Shown here: in pieces, positions 1 to 11,699 of the stretch | Layout of the letters: each line of letters starts with the position of its first letter | How positions within the stretch are numbered: position 1 is the stretch's first letter | DNA from: Nitrosomonas sp. Is35 | GTDB lineage: Bacteria; Pseudomonadota; Gammaproteobacteria; Burkholderiales; Nitrosomonadaceae | Assembly: GCF_033063295.1 (NCBI RefSeq) | Contig: NZ_JAWJZH010000001.1 | Span: 248,001-312,000, forward strand | Direction of reading: 5' to 3' | DNA length: 64,000 nt | Position numbers and translations under genes: made by a program | Notes under the pieces: generated by a model | Databases searched by the model: none | What the model was told of the DNA's origin: nothing | What the model saw: only the letters and a program-made list of their open reading frames with translations

Positions 1-489
1 AATGCCATGGATATACTGCCAATCGATATCATGGCTTGGATCACGGAAAATGTATTTGGATTGCATAATTGGAAGATTGTGCCTACAACGGATGTCAATA
101 CAACTTTTGCGCTGGCGCTTTCAATATGGTTTTTGATGATTTTCTTTAATCTCAAGGTTAAGGGATTCGGCGGGTGGATGCATGAGTTGTTCTGTACGCC
201 ATTTGGGAAAAATCCCCTGCTTTGGATACTGAATTTATTATTTAATTTTATCGAGTATGTGTCCAAGCCTTTGTCTCATTCGCTGCGGCTTTTTGGAAAT
301 ATTTATGCGGGCGAGATAATTTTTCTGTTGCTCGGCATGTGGGCAGCTACAGGAGTATCGGGCACAATTTTTGGTTCGATTTTAGGCGCTGGTTGGGCGA
401 TATTTCATATATTGATCGTAACCTTGCAGGCATTTATTTTTATGATGCTGACAGTGGTTTATATATCAATGGCGCACGAATCTCACTAA
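1..489 (+). CDS. atpB: ATP synthase Fo subunit a, C-terminal part (5' cut by window edge)
   Basis: This is the membrane subunit of F1Fo ATP synthase that forms the two proton half-channels against the c-ring. The frame is open from base 1 (an Asn-Ala pair precedes the first visible Met at base 7), so the true start lies upstream of the window. The visible 160 residues hold hydrophobic helices and the hallmark [12 protein letters not shown] segment, which contains the essential arginine facing the c-ring carboxylate. It ends 60 bases before atpE and belongs to the atpBEFHAGDC operon. Identity is secure from sequence and context; only the N-terminus is missing. Confidence 0.97.
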   Translation, partial: NAMDILPIDIMAWITENVFGLHNWKIVPTTDVNTTFALALSIWFLMIFFNLKVKGFGGWMHELFCTPFGKNPLLWILNLLFNFIEYVSKPLSHSLRLFGNIYAGEIIFLLLGMWAATGVSGTIFGSILGAGWAIFHILIVTLQAFIFMMLTVVYISMAHESH

Positions 490-534
490 ATTAAATTTTA
501 TAGAGCTCATCTAGTAACATATTATTAATCTTAA

Positions 535-822
<288 letters not shown>

Positions 823-862
823 CAATGCTGTTGTTGTTTAGATCGGAAATTACAGGCTTGTC

Positions 863-1336
863 ATGAATATTAACTTTACTTTAATTTCTCAGGCGATAGC
901 CTTCTCGGTATTTATTTGGTTCACGGTCAAGTTTGTGTGGCCACCACTGCTGCGCGCGATAGAAGAACGTCAGAAAACGATAGCCGATGGTTTGGCTGCC
1001 GGAGAGCGTGGCCGTCATGAATTGGAGTTAGCCAGTCAGCGCTCATCTGATGTGTTGAAAGAAGCGAAACAACGTGCTTCGGAAATCATTCTGCAGGCTG
1101 AAAAACGAGCTACCGAAATCGTCGAGGAAGCTAAGCGAACCGCAAAAGAAGAAGGCGATCGTATTATAACGGGTGCTAAAGCAGATATTTCGCATGAGGT
1201 ATTCAGCGCAAAAGAAGCTTTGCGTCAGCATGCTGCTCAGTTAGCAATTGCTGGTGCAGAGAAAATATTACGCCGGGAAGTTGATGCTAAAGCACATGCG
1301 GATATACTGATTGCAATTGAGGAAGATTTGAAATAA
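863..1336 (+). CDS. atpF: ATP synthase Fo subunit b
   Basis: This is the peripheral stalk subunit linking Fo to the F1 head. The 157 residues begin with one transmembrane helix (about residues 5-25) and continue as a long charged, alanine-rich helix typical of the b-subunit dimer. The length matches bacterial b subunits. The TAA stop shares its last base with the ATG of atpH, so translation of the two stalk proteins is probably coupled. A single b gene is present, not a b/b' pair. Confidence 0.97.
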   Translation: MNINFTLISQAIAFSVFIWFTVKFVWPPLLRAIEERQKTIADGLAAGERGRHELELASQRSSDVLKEAKQRASEIILQAEKRATEIVEEAKRTAKEEGDRIITGAKADISHEVFSAKEALRQHAAQLAIAGAEKILRREVDAKAHADILIAIEEDLK

Positions 1337-1872
1337 TGGCTGAAGCGATTACAGTTGCGCGACCCTATGCGGAAGCAGTGTATAAGCATGCTGTTGCTAA
1401 CGATAGTTTGTCGCAGTGGTCAAAAATATTGCAGCTAGCTGGAATGATTGCTGAAGATAATGATATGAGATCACTGATCGGTAATCCAATAATTTCAGCA
1501 AAACAACTTGGCGAAATATTTCTAGAGATCGGAAAGAGTAAATTTAATTCCGAAGCTCGTAATCTAGTGATGTTGCTGGCAGAGAATAAACGGATATCAA
1601 TATTGCCGCAGATTAGTCAGTTATTTGAGCAGTTGAAAGCGCAGCATGAGGGTGTTCTTGAGGCAAAAATAGCCAGTGCTTTCGCATTGGAAGGTAAGCA
1701 ATTAAAAAAATTAGTTGATGATCTGGAACAAAAATTTAAGCGCAAAATAGAGGCTCAGGTAAGTGTTGATCCAGAGTTAATTGGTGGTATAAAAGTTGAG
1801 ATTGGTGATGAGATTCTAGATGCCTCGGTACGCGGTAAGCTTGAAGCTATGGCCATTGCCCTTAAAAGCTAG
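1336..1872 (+). CDS. atpH: ATP synthase F1 subunit delta
   Basis: Delta joins the b dimer to the top of the alpha3beta3 hexamer. The 178-residue protein starts with the family pattern ARPYAEAVYKHA and ends with the conserved segment around PELIGGIKVEIGDEILDASV, followed by RGKLEAM. It overlaps atpF by one base and ends 12 bases before atpA. Length and both conserved ends match the family, so the call is firm. Confidence 0.97.
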   Translation: MAEAITVARPYAEAVYKHAVANDSLSQWSKILQLAGMIAEDNDMRSLIGNPIISAKQLGEIFLEIGKSKFNSEARNLVMLLAENKRISILPQISQLFEQLKAQHEGVLEAKIASAFALEGKQLKKLVDDLEQKFKRKIEAQVSVDPELIGGIKVEIGDEILDASVRGKLEAMAIALKS

Positions 1873-1884
1873 GAGTTAAATGAA

Positions 1885-3426
1885 ATGCAGTTAAACCCAT
1901 CCGAAATCAGTGAGCTGATTAAAAAAAGGATAGAAGGACTTGTTGATACGGCAGAGGTTCGTACACAAGGAACGATTGTTTCTGTAACAGACGGTATTGT
2001 TCGTATACACGGCTTATCCGACGTGATGCAGGGTGAGATGTTGGAATTTCCTGGCAATACTTTCGGTTTGGCGCTGAATCTGGAGCGTGATTCCGTGGGC
2101 GCCGTTATTATGGGTTCGTATGAACACATATGCGAAGGCGATACAGTCAAGTGTACTGGGCGTATTTTAGAGGTACCCGTAGGTGAAGGCTTGCTGGGCC
2201 GTGTAGTGAATGCGCTGGGGCAACCGATTGATGGTAAGGGTCCAATTACAGCGGCGAAATCTGAGCCGATCGAAAAAATTGCACCGGGTGTAATCTGGCG
2301 GCAATCCGTAGATCAACCCGTACAAACCGGACTGAAGTCTGTCGATTCGATGGTTCCGGTTGGGCGTGGACAGCGTGAGTTAATTATCGGTGATCGCCAA
2401 ACAGGTAAGACTGCTGTAGCGATAGATGCGATTCTCAATCAAAAAGGCCAGAACATGCTGTGTATTTACGTGGCAATCGGGCAGAAAGCCTCTTCGATTG
2501 CCAACGTGGTGCGCAAACTGGAAGAACATGGCGCCATGGAATATACCATTGTTGTGGCTGCAACAGCATCAGAGTCAGCGGCAATGCAATTTATCGCACC
2601 TTATTCTGGGTGTACCATGGGTGAATATTTCCGTGATAAAGGCCAGGATGCACTGATTGTATACGATGATTTAACTAAACAAGCTTGGGCTTATCGTCAA
2701 ATATCCTTGCTGCTGCGTCGGCCACCAGGCCGCGAAGCCTATCCGGGTGATGTGTTTTATCTCCATTCGCGTTTGCTGGAAAGAGCGGCGAGAGTAAGTG
2801 CTGCCTATGTCGAGAAAGCAACAAATGGTGCGGTAAAAGGTAAAACAGGTTCTTTGACAGCGCTACCGATTATTGAAACACAAGCTGGTGACGTGACAGC
2901 ATTTGTGCCAACGAACGTAATTTCAATTACTGACGGGCAGATATTTCTTGAAACAGACTTGTTCAACGCTGGTATACGTCCTGCAATTAATGCAGGGGTA
3001 TCGGTTTCTCGTGTGGGCGGTGCAGCTCAAACGAAGGTCATTAAGAAATTGGGGGGCGGTATACGGCTGGCATTGGCGCAATATCGTGAATTGGCAGCTT
3101 TCGCACAATTTGCATCGGACTTAGATGAAGCGACTCGCAAACAGCTTGAACGTGGAAAGATGGCAACAGAGTTGATGAAGCAGCCTCAGTATGCGACGCT
3201 CAGCGTATCAGAGATGGCGCTTACACTATTCGCAATCAACAATGGCTACTTTGACGATGTTGAAGTGAATAGAGCACTTGCGTTTGAATCTGCGTTAAAA
3301 AACTATATACGCGGTCAACATGCTGCAATTCTTGACAAAATTGAGAAAAGTAAAGAGCTCAATGCGGAAACAGAAAAAGAATTGACCGCTGCGATTCAAG
3401 AATTCAAGCAAAACGGAACCTATTAA
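1885..3426 (+). CDS. atpA: ATP synthase F1 subunit alpha
   Basis: This is the non-catalytic nucleotide-binding subunit of F1. Its 513 residues match the E. coli length. The P-loop GDRQTGKT starts at residue 169. The alpha-specific [17 protein letters not shown] segment is present in the C-terminal half and is the usual family signature. The gene starts at an ATG close behind the AGGAGTTAAATGA stretch and is followed by atpG after only four bases. Confidence 0.98.
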   Translation: MQLNPSEISELIKKRIEGLVDTAEVRTQGTIVSVTDGIVRIHGLSDVMQGEMLEFPGNTFGLALNLERDSVGAVIMGSYEHICEGDTVKCTGRILEVPVGEGLLGRVVNALGQPIDGKGPITAAKSEPIEKIAPGVIWRQSVDQPVQTGLKSVDSMVPVGRGQRELIIGDRQTGKTAVAIDAILNQKGQNMLCIYVAIGQKASSIANVVRKLEEHGAMEYTIVVAATASESAAMQFIAPYSGCTMGEYFRDKGQDALIVYDDLTKQAWAYRQISLLLRRPPGREAYPGDVFYLHSRLLERAARVSAAYVEKATNGAVKGKTGSLTALPIIETQAGDVTAFVPTNVISITDGQIFLETDLFNAGIRPAINAGVSVSRVGGAAQTKVIKKLGGGIRLALAQYRELAAFAQFASDLDEATRKQLERGKMATELMKQPQYATLSVSEMALTLFAINNGYFDDVEVNRALAFESALKNYIRGQHAAILDKIEKSKELNAETEKELTAAIQEFKQNGTY

Positions 3427-3430
3427 GCAA

Positions 3431-4315
3431 ATGGCCGGCAGCAGAGAAATCCGCAATAAGATAAAGAGTGTAAAAAATACACAGAAGATTACGCGGGCCA
3501 TGGAAATGGTCGCAGCGTCGAAAATGCGTAAAGCTCAAGATCGTATGAAAAAAGCCCGTCCCTATGGTGAGAAGATACGGAATGTGGCTGCTCATATGAG
3601 CCGGGCAAATACCGAATATCGGCATCCTTTTTTGATTGCGCGTGATACCGTTAAACGAATTGGCGTCATCGTCGTGACTTCGGATAAAGGCCTGTGCGGC
3701 GGGTTAAATACCAACGTCTTACGCAAAGCTCTGAATCAGATGAAGACCTGGAAAGCAGAAGGAGAGCAAATCGAAGTCTGCTGTATCGGCAACAAAGGCT
3801 TAGGTTTTATGAGCAGAGTTGGTGCAAGTATCACTTCGCAAGTAGTAAATCTAGGTGATACTCCAGATATATCAAGGCTCATCGGCGCCGTAAAAGTGGT
3901 ACTTGATGGTTATACTCAAGATCAGTTTGATCGAGTGTACATTTTTTATAATCGTTTTATTAATACCATGAAGCAAGAGCCTGTGATGGAACAATTGCTT
4001 CCGCTGACTGATGATCGTATGCAAAGTAGCGAACAAGATGGCGATAAATCTAAAGCGGCATGGGATTATATTTACGAGCCAGAAGCAAAGCCTGTCATTG
4101 ATGATATCATGGTGCGCTATGTAGAAGCATTGATATATCAAGCAGTAGCAGAAAATATGGCTTCGGAGCAATCTGCCAGGATGGTGGCGATGAAAGCTGC
4201 ATCGGACAATGCGGGCAATGTTATTGATGAACTGACATTAATTTATAACAAGTCTCGACAAGCAGCAATTACGAAAGAGCTATCCGAGATCGTCGGTGGC
4301 GCTGCAGCTGTTTAA
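3431..4315 (+). CDS. atpG: ATP synthase F1 subunit gamma
   Basis: Gamma is the rotating central shaft of F1. The 294-residue protein opens with [20 protein letters not shown] and then has the [16 protein letters not shown] helix, both diagnostic of gamma. It closes with the conserved helix containing [20 protein letters not shown] and [17 protein letters not shown]. It sits four bases after atpA and 33 before atpD. There are no internal oddities. Confidence 0.98.
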   Translation: MAGSREIRNKIKSVKNTQKITRAMEMVAASKMRKAQDRMKKARPYGEKIRNVAAHMSRANTEYRHPFLIARDTVKRIGVIVVTSDKGLCGGLNTNVLRKALNQMKTWKAEGEQIEVCCIGNKGLGFMSRVGASITSQVVNLGDTPDISRLIGAVKVVLDGYTQDQFDRVYIFYNRFINTMKQEPVMEQLLPLTDDRMQSSEQDGDKSKAAWDYIYEPEAKPVIDDIMVRYVEALIYQAVAENMASEQSARMVAMKAASDNAGNVIDELTLIYNKSRQAAITKELSEIVGGAAAV

Positions 4316-4339
4316 AACATTTTTGAATATAGAGTCTAG

Positions 4340-5728
<1,389 letters not shown>

Positions 5729-5742
5729 ACCAAGAGGAAATA

Positions 5743-6168
5743 GTGATGGGTACCATATTTCATCTTGATATCGTTAGTGCTGAAGAATCTATTTATTCCG
5801 GTCCCGTTGAATTCTTGGTGGCGCCGGCGCAAATGGGTGAAGTAGGTATTTATCCGCGCCATACACCGATGCTGACAAGAATAAAATCTGGGATGGTGCG
5901 GATCAAAGCGCAACTTAAAGAAGAAGAATTAATCTATGTATCGGGTGGAATGCTGGAAGTCCAACCTGATGTGGTGACGATATTGGCGGATACTGCAGTA
6001 CGTAGTCACGATCTTGACGAAGCTAAAGCGCTCGAAGCGAAGCGGGCTGCTGAAGAAGCAATGAAAAATCGAGAATCCGAACTGGATTACGCTAAAGCGC
6101 AGGCCGAGCTGATAGAAGCGATGGCACAATTAGCGGCAATTGATAAACTAAGAAAACGCGGTCATTGA
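5743..6168 (+). CDS. atpC: ATP synthase F1 subunit epsilon
   Basis: Epsilon couples gamma to the c-ring and can inhibit ATP hydrolysis. The 141 residues comprise the N-terminal beta-sandwich (about 1-85, with [14 protein letters not shown]) and the two-helix C-terminal domain rich in Ala and Glu. The ATG at 5743 is preceded by GAGGAAATAGTG. It is the last gene of the operon and is followed by a factor-independent terminator at 6194-6220. Confidence 0.97.
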   Translation: MMGTIFHLDIVSAEESIYSGPVEFLVAPAQMGEVGIYPRHTPMLTRIKSGMVRIKAQLKEEELIYVSGGMLEVQPDVVTILADTAVRSHDLDEAKALEAKRAAEEAMKNRESELDYAKAQAELIEAMAQLAAIDKLRKRGH

Positions 6169-6193
6169 TTGTAAGTCATAAGTTCTAATGATG

Positions 6194-6220
6194 AAAAAGG
6201 CGACATAAGTCGCCTTTTTT
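6194..6220 (+). terminator. Rho-independent terminator of the atp operon
   Basis: The stem AAAAAGGCGAC / GTCGCCTTTTT with a four-base ATAA loop is followed by a T run. It lies 25 bases after the atpC stop and separates the atp operon from glmU. Confidence 0.93.
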
Positions 6221-6243
6221 GTATCTATTTATCAAACATTGAT

Positions 6244-6271
6244 CTGGTTACAATAACTAGATTGTAAGCAG
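6244..6271. repeat. Imperfect 11-bp dyad upstream of glmU
   Basis: The arms CTGGTTACAAT and ATTGTAAGCAG flank a six-base AACTAG spacer, with a single mismatch between the arms. It lies about 120 bases before the glmU start, after the atp terminator. The size and symmetry would suit an operator for a dimeric regulator, but no regulator is known to me for this sequence. Confidence 0.5.
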
Positions 6272-6389
6272 TAAAAGATAATGCGCTGGATTACATCAAA
6301 TCGACGAGGAGATTTGACTGCATTTGTTGTTCATTTATGGCGCATTTAGTTAGAATCCATTGAAAACTTCATTTCATAAGTAGATTATC

Positions 6390-7763
6390 GTGTCCAAGCT
6401 TAATGTAGTGATACTGGCAGCCGGTGCTGGAAAGCGTATGCAATCAACACTTCCTAAGGTGTTACATACTTTGGCGGGGCGTCCACTGCTAATGCATGTC
6501 ATTAACACAGCACGCATGCTCTCGCCTGACAAAATCTGTGTTGTTATAGGTCATGGCAGCGACCAAGTAAAACAGTCGATCACCGACGATGATTTGACAT
6601 GGGTGTTGCAGGCGCAACAATTAGGCACCGGACATGCGCTCATGCAAGTCTTGCCGCAATTGAATACCAATGGATTCACGCTGGTTTTGTATGGTGATGT
6701 GCCATTGGTTCAGATTCAAACTTTGCAACAGTTAATCGCAGCGGCAGGAGAAAAAAACTGTGCGCTATTAACTGCAATAATCGATGATCCTTTTGGCTAC
6801 GGCAGGATTTTGCGTAATCGGGAAACCGGCGAAGTTGTTGCAATCGTTGAGCAAAAGGATGCCACTGCAGAACAGCAGAGTATCCGTGAGGTTAATACCG
6901 GAATAATGCTTATACCTAATCAGCATTTGCATCAATGGCTGCCAAAGCTTGAAAACAAAAATACACAGCGCGAATATTACTTGACCGACATCATAGCAAT
7001 GGCGGTAAAAGATGGTATATATGTCGCATCGTCACAAGCGGACAATTTCTGGGAAGTCATGGGTGTTAATAACAAGCATCAGCTGGCCGAGCTTGAGCGT
7101 GTTCACCAAAAAAACCGCGCTGAGAAGCTATTGGAAGAAGGGGTCAGCTTACTCGATCCCAATCGCATAGACATACGGGGTGAACTGAGCTGCGGTACTG
7201 ATGTTGAAATCGATGTTAATTGTATTTTTGAAGGAACTGTGACGCTGGGCGATTCCGTCCGTATAGGCGCGCATTGCATATTAAGAAATGTAACAGTTGC
7301 GTCAGGGAGTATTATTCATCCCTTCTGCCTGATTGAAGAAGCCGAAATTGGAGAAGATGGTAAGATCGGTCCATATGCGCGCATCCGGCCAGGAACACGG
7401 CTAGCACAGAAAGTGCATATCGGAAATTTTGTCGAAGTCAAAAATAGTCAGATTGCAGCAGGAAGTAAAGCGAATCACTTAAGTTATATTGGTGATTCCA
7501 CCGTAGGGGAAAATGTCAATATTGGCGCTGGAACAATTACTTGTAATTATGATGGCGCAAACAAATATCGAACAGTCATTGAAGATGATGTGTTCATCGG
7601 ATCCGATACACAGTTGATTGCGCCCGTTAAGATTTCAAAAGGGTCGACTATCGGTGCTGGATCTACTATCACTAAAGAAACTCCAGAGAATCAGCTTACC
7701 TTGTCCAGATCGAAGCAAGTCAGCATTACTGGATGGAAGCGCCCGCAAAAATCAAAAGCATAG
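6390..7763 (+). CDS. glmU: Bifunctional GlcNAc-1-P uridyltransferase / GlcN-1-P acetyltransferase
   Basis: This cytosolic enzyme makes UDP-GlcNAc from glucosamine-1-phosphate for peptidoglycan and LPS. The 457 residues hold an N-terminal nucleotidyltransferase domain with the LAAGAGKRM loop and a C-terminal left-handed beta-helix. The catalytic histidine of the acetyltransferase, His363 in SKANHLSYIG, is at the same number as in E. coli. Translation starts at GTG (6390), giving the usual N-terminus MSKLNVVILAAG. It is followed 51 bases later by glmS, so both steps of the pathway are likely on one transcript. Confidence 0.97.
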   Translation: MSKLNVVILAAGAGKRMQSTLPKVLHTLAGRPLLMHVINTARMLSPDKICVVIGHGSDQVKQSITDDDLTWVLQAQQLGTGHALMQVLPQLNTNGFTLVLYGDVPLVQIQTLQQLIAAAGEKNCALLTAIIDDPFGYGRILRNRETGEVVAIVEQKDATAEQQSIREVNTGIMLIPNQHLHQWLPKLENKNTQREYYLTDIIAMAVKDGIYVASSQADNFWEVMGVNNKHQLAELERVHQKNRAEKLLEEGVSLLDPNRIDIRGELSCGTDVEIDVNCIFEGTVTLGDSVRIGAHCILRNVTVASGSIIHPFCLIEEAEIGEDGKIGPYARIRPGTRLAQKVHIGNFVEVKNSQIAAGSKANHLSYIGDSTVGENVNIGAGTITCNYDGANKYRTVIEDDVFIGSDTQLIAPVKISKGSTIGAGSTITKETPENQLTLSRSKQVSITGWKRPQKSKA

Positions 7764-7814
7764 TAAGTCTATGCAGTATCGTTCTTTTAGCTTGAGTTGT
7801 GAGGAGAATGCGCT

Positions 7815-9671
7815 ATGTGTGGAATAGTTGGTGCAGTGGCTAATAACAATGTTGTTCCGGTATTGCTGGATGGATTATTACATCTGGAGTACCGCGGATA
7901 TGATTCAGCCGGACTCGTCGTTACCTGCAACGGTCTGCAAAGACTGCGAACTACAGGCCGTGTAACCGAGTTGCAAAAACTCGCACACGAAAAAAATACC
8001 CATGGCTTTGCTGGCATTGCGCATACCCGCTGGGCAACCCATGGCGCACCTTCCGAGCGCAATGCACACCCGCATTTTTCCGGAATGCCGGATTCATCGG
8101 TGCGGATAGCCGTTGTGCATAACGGCATCATTGAGAATCATGAAGTCATGCGAAAGCGTTTGCAGGCGGAAGGATATGAATTTGTTTCCGACACTGATAC
8201 CGAAGTCATTGCGCATCTCATCGCGTTCAATCTCAAGCATACCGACGATTTGTTAACAGCAGTCTGCACTTCTATTGACGAACTGCAAGGCGCATACGCG
8301 ATCGCTGTGATGGAAGAAGCCCGGCCGGAAAGAATTGTGGTAGCACGTAATGGCGCTCCATTACTGCTGGGATTGGGTGAAAGCGGTAATTATGCTGCTT
8401 CCGATGCTTCCGCGTTGTTAAAAGCGACTCGGAATATGATTTATCTGGAAGAGGGCGATGTAGCCGAGCTGACTCGCGATGGATATCGAATTGTGAATTG
8501 TCTGCATGGTAACTCGGTCAGGGAAGTCAAGCGGACAGTACACGAGAGCAATCTTTCCAGCGAAGCGATTGAGCTCGGACCATATACCCATTACATGCAG
8601 AAAGAAATTTTCGAGCAACCGAGTGCGGTGGCGAATACCTTGGAAATGGTCTTCAATGCGCAATCCATCTCGCCCAATTTGTTTGGCAGCGAGGCCGAGA
8701 AAGTATTCTCTCAAACCAGAAGTATTCTCATTCTGGCTTGCGGGACCAGCTATCATGCCGGACTGGTTGCGCGCTATTGGCTGGAAACCGTTGCCGGCCT
8801 GCCGTGCAACGTTGAGATCGCCAGCGAATACCGCTATCGCGATCCGATTGCGGATCCTCATACGTTGGTGGTTGGTATTTCACAATCGGGTGAGACCGCA
8901 GACACGTTGGCAGCGCTCAACTACGCAAAGAAACTGGGTCATCGGTATAGTCTGGCGATTTGCAATGTGCCGGAAAGCGCATTGATACGCCAAACCGACT
9001 TGCGCTTTCTCACACGTGCCGGGCCCGAGATCGGTGTCGCCTCAACCAAAGCATTTACTACACAACTAGCTTCACTGCTGCTGCTGACTGTAACGCTGGC
9101 AAAAATGCGTCATAAATTATCCGCGCAAGACGAACAAGAGATGATCATGACGCTGCGTCATTTACCGATGGCTTTGCAACATGCGCTGCAAGTCGAACCG
9201 CAAGTGCGTATTTGGGCGGAAAGATTTGCGCAAAAACGCCATGCATTATTTCTTGGGCGCGGCGTTCATTACCCTATCGCGATGGAAGGCGCGCTTAAAC
9301 TAAAGGAAATTTCGTATATTCATGCCGAAGCCTATGCGGCTGGAGAGCTTAAACATGGGCCGTTGGCATTGGTGGATGATGAAATGCCTGTAATTGCGAT
9401 AGCGCCCAACGATCAACTGTTAGGAAAACTCAAATCGAATTTGCAGGAAGTGCATGCCAGAGGTGGTGAATTGTATGTATTCGCAGATGCCGATTCACAG
9501 ATCGCCCAGAGTGAAAATGAACATGTCATTCGTTTATCGGAACATGCCGGTTTGCTGAGTCCTATTCTGCATACCATACCGCTACAGTTGCTGGCGTATC
9601 ATGTAGCTTTGGTGAAAGGCACGGATGTCGATAAGCCGCGAAATCTGGCAAAAGCAGTGACGGTTGAATAA
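7815..9671 (+). CDS. glmS: Glutamine-fructose-6-phosphate aminotransferase (isomerising)
   Basis: It makes glucosamine-6-phosphate from fructose-6-phosphate and glutamine, the entry step of amino-sugar synthesis. The 618 residues start MCGIVGAVA; the Cys after Met becomes the N-terminal nucleophile of the glutaminase domain. Two SIS domains follow (ACGTSYHAG and the later [10 protein letters not shown] segment), and the protein ends with the family tail [25 protein letters not shown] precedes the ATG. I see no glmS ribozyme upstream, as expected outside Gram-positive bacteria. Confidence 0.97.
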   Translation: MCGIVGAVANNNVVPVLLDGLLHLEYRGYDSAGLVVTCNGLQRLRTTGRVTELQKLAHEKNTHGFAGIAHTRWATHGAPSERNAHPHFSGMPDSSVRIAVVHNGIIENHEVMRKRLQAEGYEFVSDTDTEVIAHLIAFNLKHTDDLLTAVCTSIDELQGAYAIAVMEEARPERIVVARNGAPLLLGLGESGNYAASDASALLKATRNMIYLEEGDVAELTRDGYRIVNCLHGNSVREVKRTVHESNLSSEAIELGPYTHYMQKEIFEQPSAVANTLEMVFNAQSISPNLFGSEAEKVFSQTRSILILACGTSYHAGLVARYWLETVAGLPCNVEIASEYRYRDPIADPHTLVVGISQSGETADTLAALNYAKKLGHRYSLAICNVPESALIRQTDLRFLTRAGPEIGVASTKAFTTQLASLLLLTVTLAKMRHKLSAQDEQEMIMTLRHLPMALQHALQVEPQVRIWAERFAQKRHALFLGRGVHYPIAMEGALKLKEISYIHAEAYAAGELKHGPLALVDDEMPVIAIAPNDQLLGKLKSNLQEVHARGGELYVFADADSQIAQSENEHVIRLSEHAGLLSPILHTIPLQLLAYHVALVKGTDVDKPRNLAKAVTVE

Positions 9672-9752
9672 AAATTGTTCTTGCGTGCACCGGATCGGAT
9701 TCAATAAAACTGTATACACACCACTGAACTGCTCTTTCTTCTGTCATTGTTT

Positions 9753-9771
9753 ATAAAGTTTGATACTTTAT
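9753..9771. repeat. 7-bp perfect dyad upstream of yebC
   Basis: ATAAAGT and ACTTTAT flank a TTGAT spacer, about 55 bases before the yebC ATG. A dyad of this size can arise by chance in AT-rich DNA, so its role is open. Confidence 0.3.
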
Positions 9772-9824
9772 CCATGAGATGCAGGGTGGTAATATAAAAA
9801 TACTTAAACAAAAGGTATAGATAA

Positions 9825-10550
9825 ATGGCGGGTCATAGTAAGTGGGCTAATATCAAGCATAAAAAAGCTGCGCAGGATGCTAAGCGTGGTAAAGTGTTTA
9901 CGCGGCTTATCAAGGAGATAACCGTGGCTGCGCGCATGGGGGGCGGCGATCCGGACAGCAATCCGCGCTTACGTTTGGCTGTGGACAAGGCATACGATCA
10001 GAATATGCCTAAGGATAATGTCGAACGTGCAATTAAGCGTGGCAGCGGCGCGCTGGATGGTGTCGATTATGAAGAAATCCGTTACGAGGGCTATGGGATC
10101 GCGGGTGCCGCCGTCATGGTGGATTGTATGACCGATAACCGTGTCCGCACGGTAGCCGATGTGCGGCATGCATTTACCAAATATGGCGGAAATTTAGGCA
10201 CGGATGGATCCGTCAGTTTCTTATTCAAACATTGCGGGCAGTTGATTTTCGCTCCGGAAACCGATGAAGATAAACTGATTGAAGCCGCAGTGGAAGCCGG
10301 TGCAGAAGATGTGATCAGCAATGACGATGGCAGTATCGAAGTGATCACAGCGCCTTACGAATTTATCAATGTGAAGGTAGCACTGGAAAAAGCCGGATTT
10401 AAAGCTGAACTGGCAGAGGTCACGATGAAACCCGGTAATGAAGCTGTTTTAACGGGCGATGATGCAGTAAAAATGCAGAAACTACTGGACGCCTTGGAAA
10501 ATCTTGATGATGTGCAAAATGTTTACACTACGGCCGTACTTGATGAATAG
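9825..10550 (+). CDS. yebC: YebC/PmpR family DNA-binding / translation regulator
   Basis: It belongs to the YebC/TACO1 family, known as transcriptional regulators and, in more recent work, as factors helping ribosomes through difficult sequences. The 241 residues start with the invariant [20 protein letters not shown] and contain the DPDSNPRLR segment. It lies directly upstream of ruvC, the common order in proteobacteria, and shares its transcription direction with ruvCAB. The family assignment is certain; the exact cellular role is not shown by the sequence. Confidence 0.95.
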   Translation: MAGHSKWANIKHKKAAQDAKRGKVFTRLIKEITVAARMGGGDPDSNPRLRLAVDKAYDQNMPKDNVERAIKRGSGALDGVDYEEIRYEGYGIAGAAVMVDCMTDNRVRTVADVRHAFTKYGGNLGTDGSVSFLFKHCGQLIFAPETDEDKLIEAAVEAGAEDVISNDDGSIEVITAPYEFINVKVALEKAGFKAELAEVTMKPGNEAVLTGDDAVKMQKLLDALENLDDVQNVYTTAVLDE

Positions 10551-10567
10551 AAATTCCGCCGATCAGC

Positions 10568-10574
10568 AGGTGAT
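10568..10574 (+). promoter_or_regulatory. Strong Shine-Dalgarno that places the ruvC start at an ATC codon
   Basis: AGGTGAT is fully complementary to the usual 16S rRNA 3' tail. Its AGG ends seven bases before ATC at 10578, which is exactly where the initiator Met of RuvC homologues falls. This supports initiation at 10578 and not at the GTG at 10626. Confidence 0.7.
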
Positions 10575-10577
10575 AAA

Positions 10578-11096
10578 ATCCGCATTCTTGGCATAGATCC
10601 GGGTTTACGTATTACTGGTTTTGGCGTGATTGATAAAAGCGGGAGTAATCTAACCTACGTCAGTAGCGGCAGCGTCAAGACCTTGGCGGGCGAATTGCCT
10701 TCCCGTTTGAAGTTAATTCTGAATAACTTGAGTGAAGTCATTGCGCAGTATCAACCTGAGCATGTCGCCATCGAACAAGTTTTCGTCAATATCAATCCTA
10801 AAACTACCTTATTGCTTGGTCAGGCACGTGGTGCAGCTATTTGTGCCGCAGTCATGAATAATTTAACGGTGTCAGAGTATACCGCGTTGCAAATAAAACA
10901 AGCCGTGGTCGGGAATGGGCATGCAAAAAAAAACCAGGTGCAGGAGATGGTGGTGCGTTTGCTCAGATTGACCGGTAATCCCAGTGCCGATGCCGCGGAC
11001 GCCTTGGCTTGCGCGATCTGTCATGCGCATGGCGGGCTCGGTTTTGGGAAAATTGCAACCACGGGTTACCGCATGAAACGGGGGCGTTTGGTGTGA
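10578..11096 (+). CDS. ruvC: Holliday junction resolvase RuvC, apparent ATC start
   Basis: This endonuclease cuts Holliday junctions within the RuvABC complex. From the ATC at 10578 the product has 172 residues, the usual RuvC length, and begins (M)[13 protein letters not shown]. The first catalytic Asp lies in IDPG, the Glu in VAIEQVF, and the final pair in DAADAL. The first in-frame GTG/ATG/TTG is GTG at 10626, which would remove IDPG and its catalytic Asp. The frame upstream is open to a stop at 10548 but contains no canonical start. The last four bases overlap the ruvA start. The protein call is secure; the start codon is the odd part. Confidence 0.88.
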   Translation: MRILGIDPGLRITGFGVIDKSGSNLTYVSSGSVKTLAGELPSRLKLILNNLSEVIAQYQPEHVAIEQVFVNINPKTTLLLGQARGAAICAAVMNNLTVSEYTALQIKQAVVGNGHAKKNQVQEMVVRLLRLTGNPSADAADALACAICHAHGGLGFGKIATTGYRMKRGRLV

Positions 11097-11677
11097 TCGG
11101 ACGATTAACTGGTGTATTGCTGGAAAAACATCCGCCGCAGGTTTTACTGGATGTGCAAGGGGTCGGGTACGAGATCGACGTACCGATGAGCACTTTTTAT
11201 GAGCTTCCGGCGCTTGGCGCGCAAATAACCTTGCATATACATTTGGTGATACGGGAAGATTTACATCTGTTATTCGGCTTTGCAACAGAGCCGGAGCGGC
11301 AAACTTTCCGTCAGCTGATAAAAATTTCAGGTGTAGGCGCAAGAACCGCATTAGCAATTTTATCGGGGCTAAGTGTGCCGGATTTGCACCGTGCGGTCGT
11401 GGCTCAGGATAGTGCACGGCTAATCAAAGTACCCGGTATCGGCAAAAAAACGGCTGAACGTTTGTTGCTGGAGTTGCGCGATAAACTCGACTCCGCCGCG
11501 ATCAGTCTGGACCAAACCCATTCTGTACCTATGCATGATAGTGACATACTCAATGCACTGTTATCGCTGGGTTATAATGATCGCGAGGCAGGTTGGGCGA
11601 TTAAACAGATCTCTTCAACCGCAACGGTATCGGAAGGCATACGCCAAGCATTGCAGTTATTATCGAAGGAAAGGTAG
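11093..11677 (+). CDS. ruvA: Holliday junction DNA helicase subunit RuvA
   Basis: RuvA binds the four-way junction and loads RuvB. I place the start at GTG 11093, giving (M)[11 protein letters not shown], the universal RuvA N-terminus, and 194 residues. An ATG in the same frame at 11009 lies inside ruvC and would add an unrelated leader. Helix-hairpin-helix motifs are visible as [13 protein letters not shown] and [13 protein letters not shown]. The GTGA overlap with the ruvC stop implies coupled translation. RuvB follows 22 bases downstream. Confidence 0.95.
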   Translation: MIGRLTGVLLEKHPPQVLLDVQGVGYEIDVPMSTFYELPALGAQITLHIHLVIREDLHLLFGFATEPERQTFRQLIKISGVGARTALAILSGLSVPDLHRAVVAQDSARLIKVPGIGKKTAERLLLELRDKLDSAAISLDQTHSVPMHDSDILNALLSLGYNDREAGWAIKQISSTATVSEGIRQALQLLSKER

Positions 11678-11699
11678 CCGACTGAATGAGGAGTAGTGA

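Noticed and set aside
7764..7814. glmS ribozyme
   Set aside because: The gap of 51 bases is too short and lacks the pseudoknot core; the ribozyme is a feature of Gram-positive bacteria.
9672..9824. LexA box for yebC-ruvCAB
   Set aside because: CTGTATAC occurs at about 9709 but the second half-site is missing; no CTG-N10-CAG arrangement is present.
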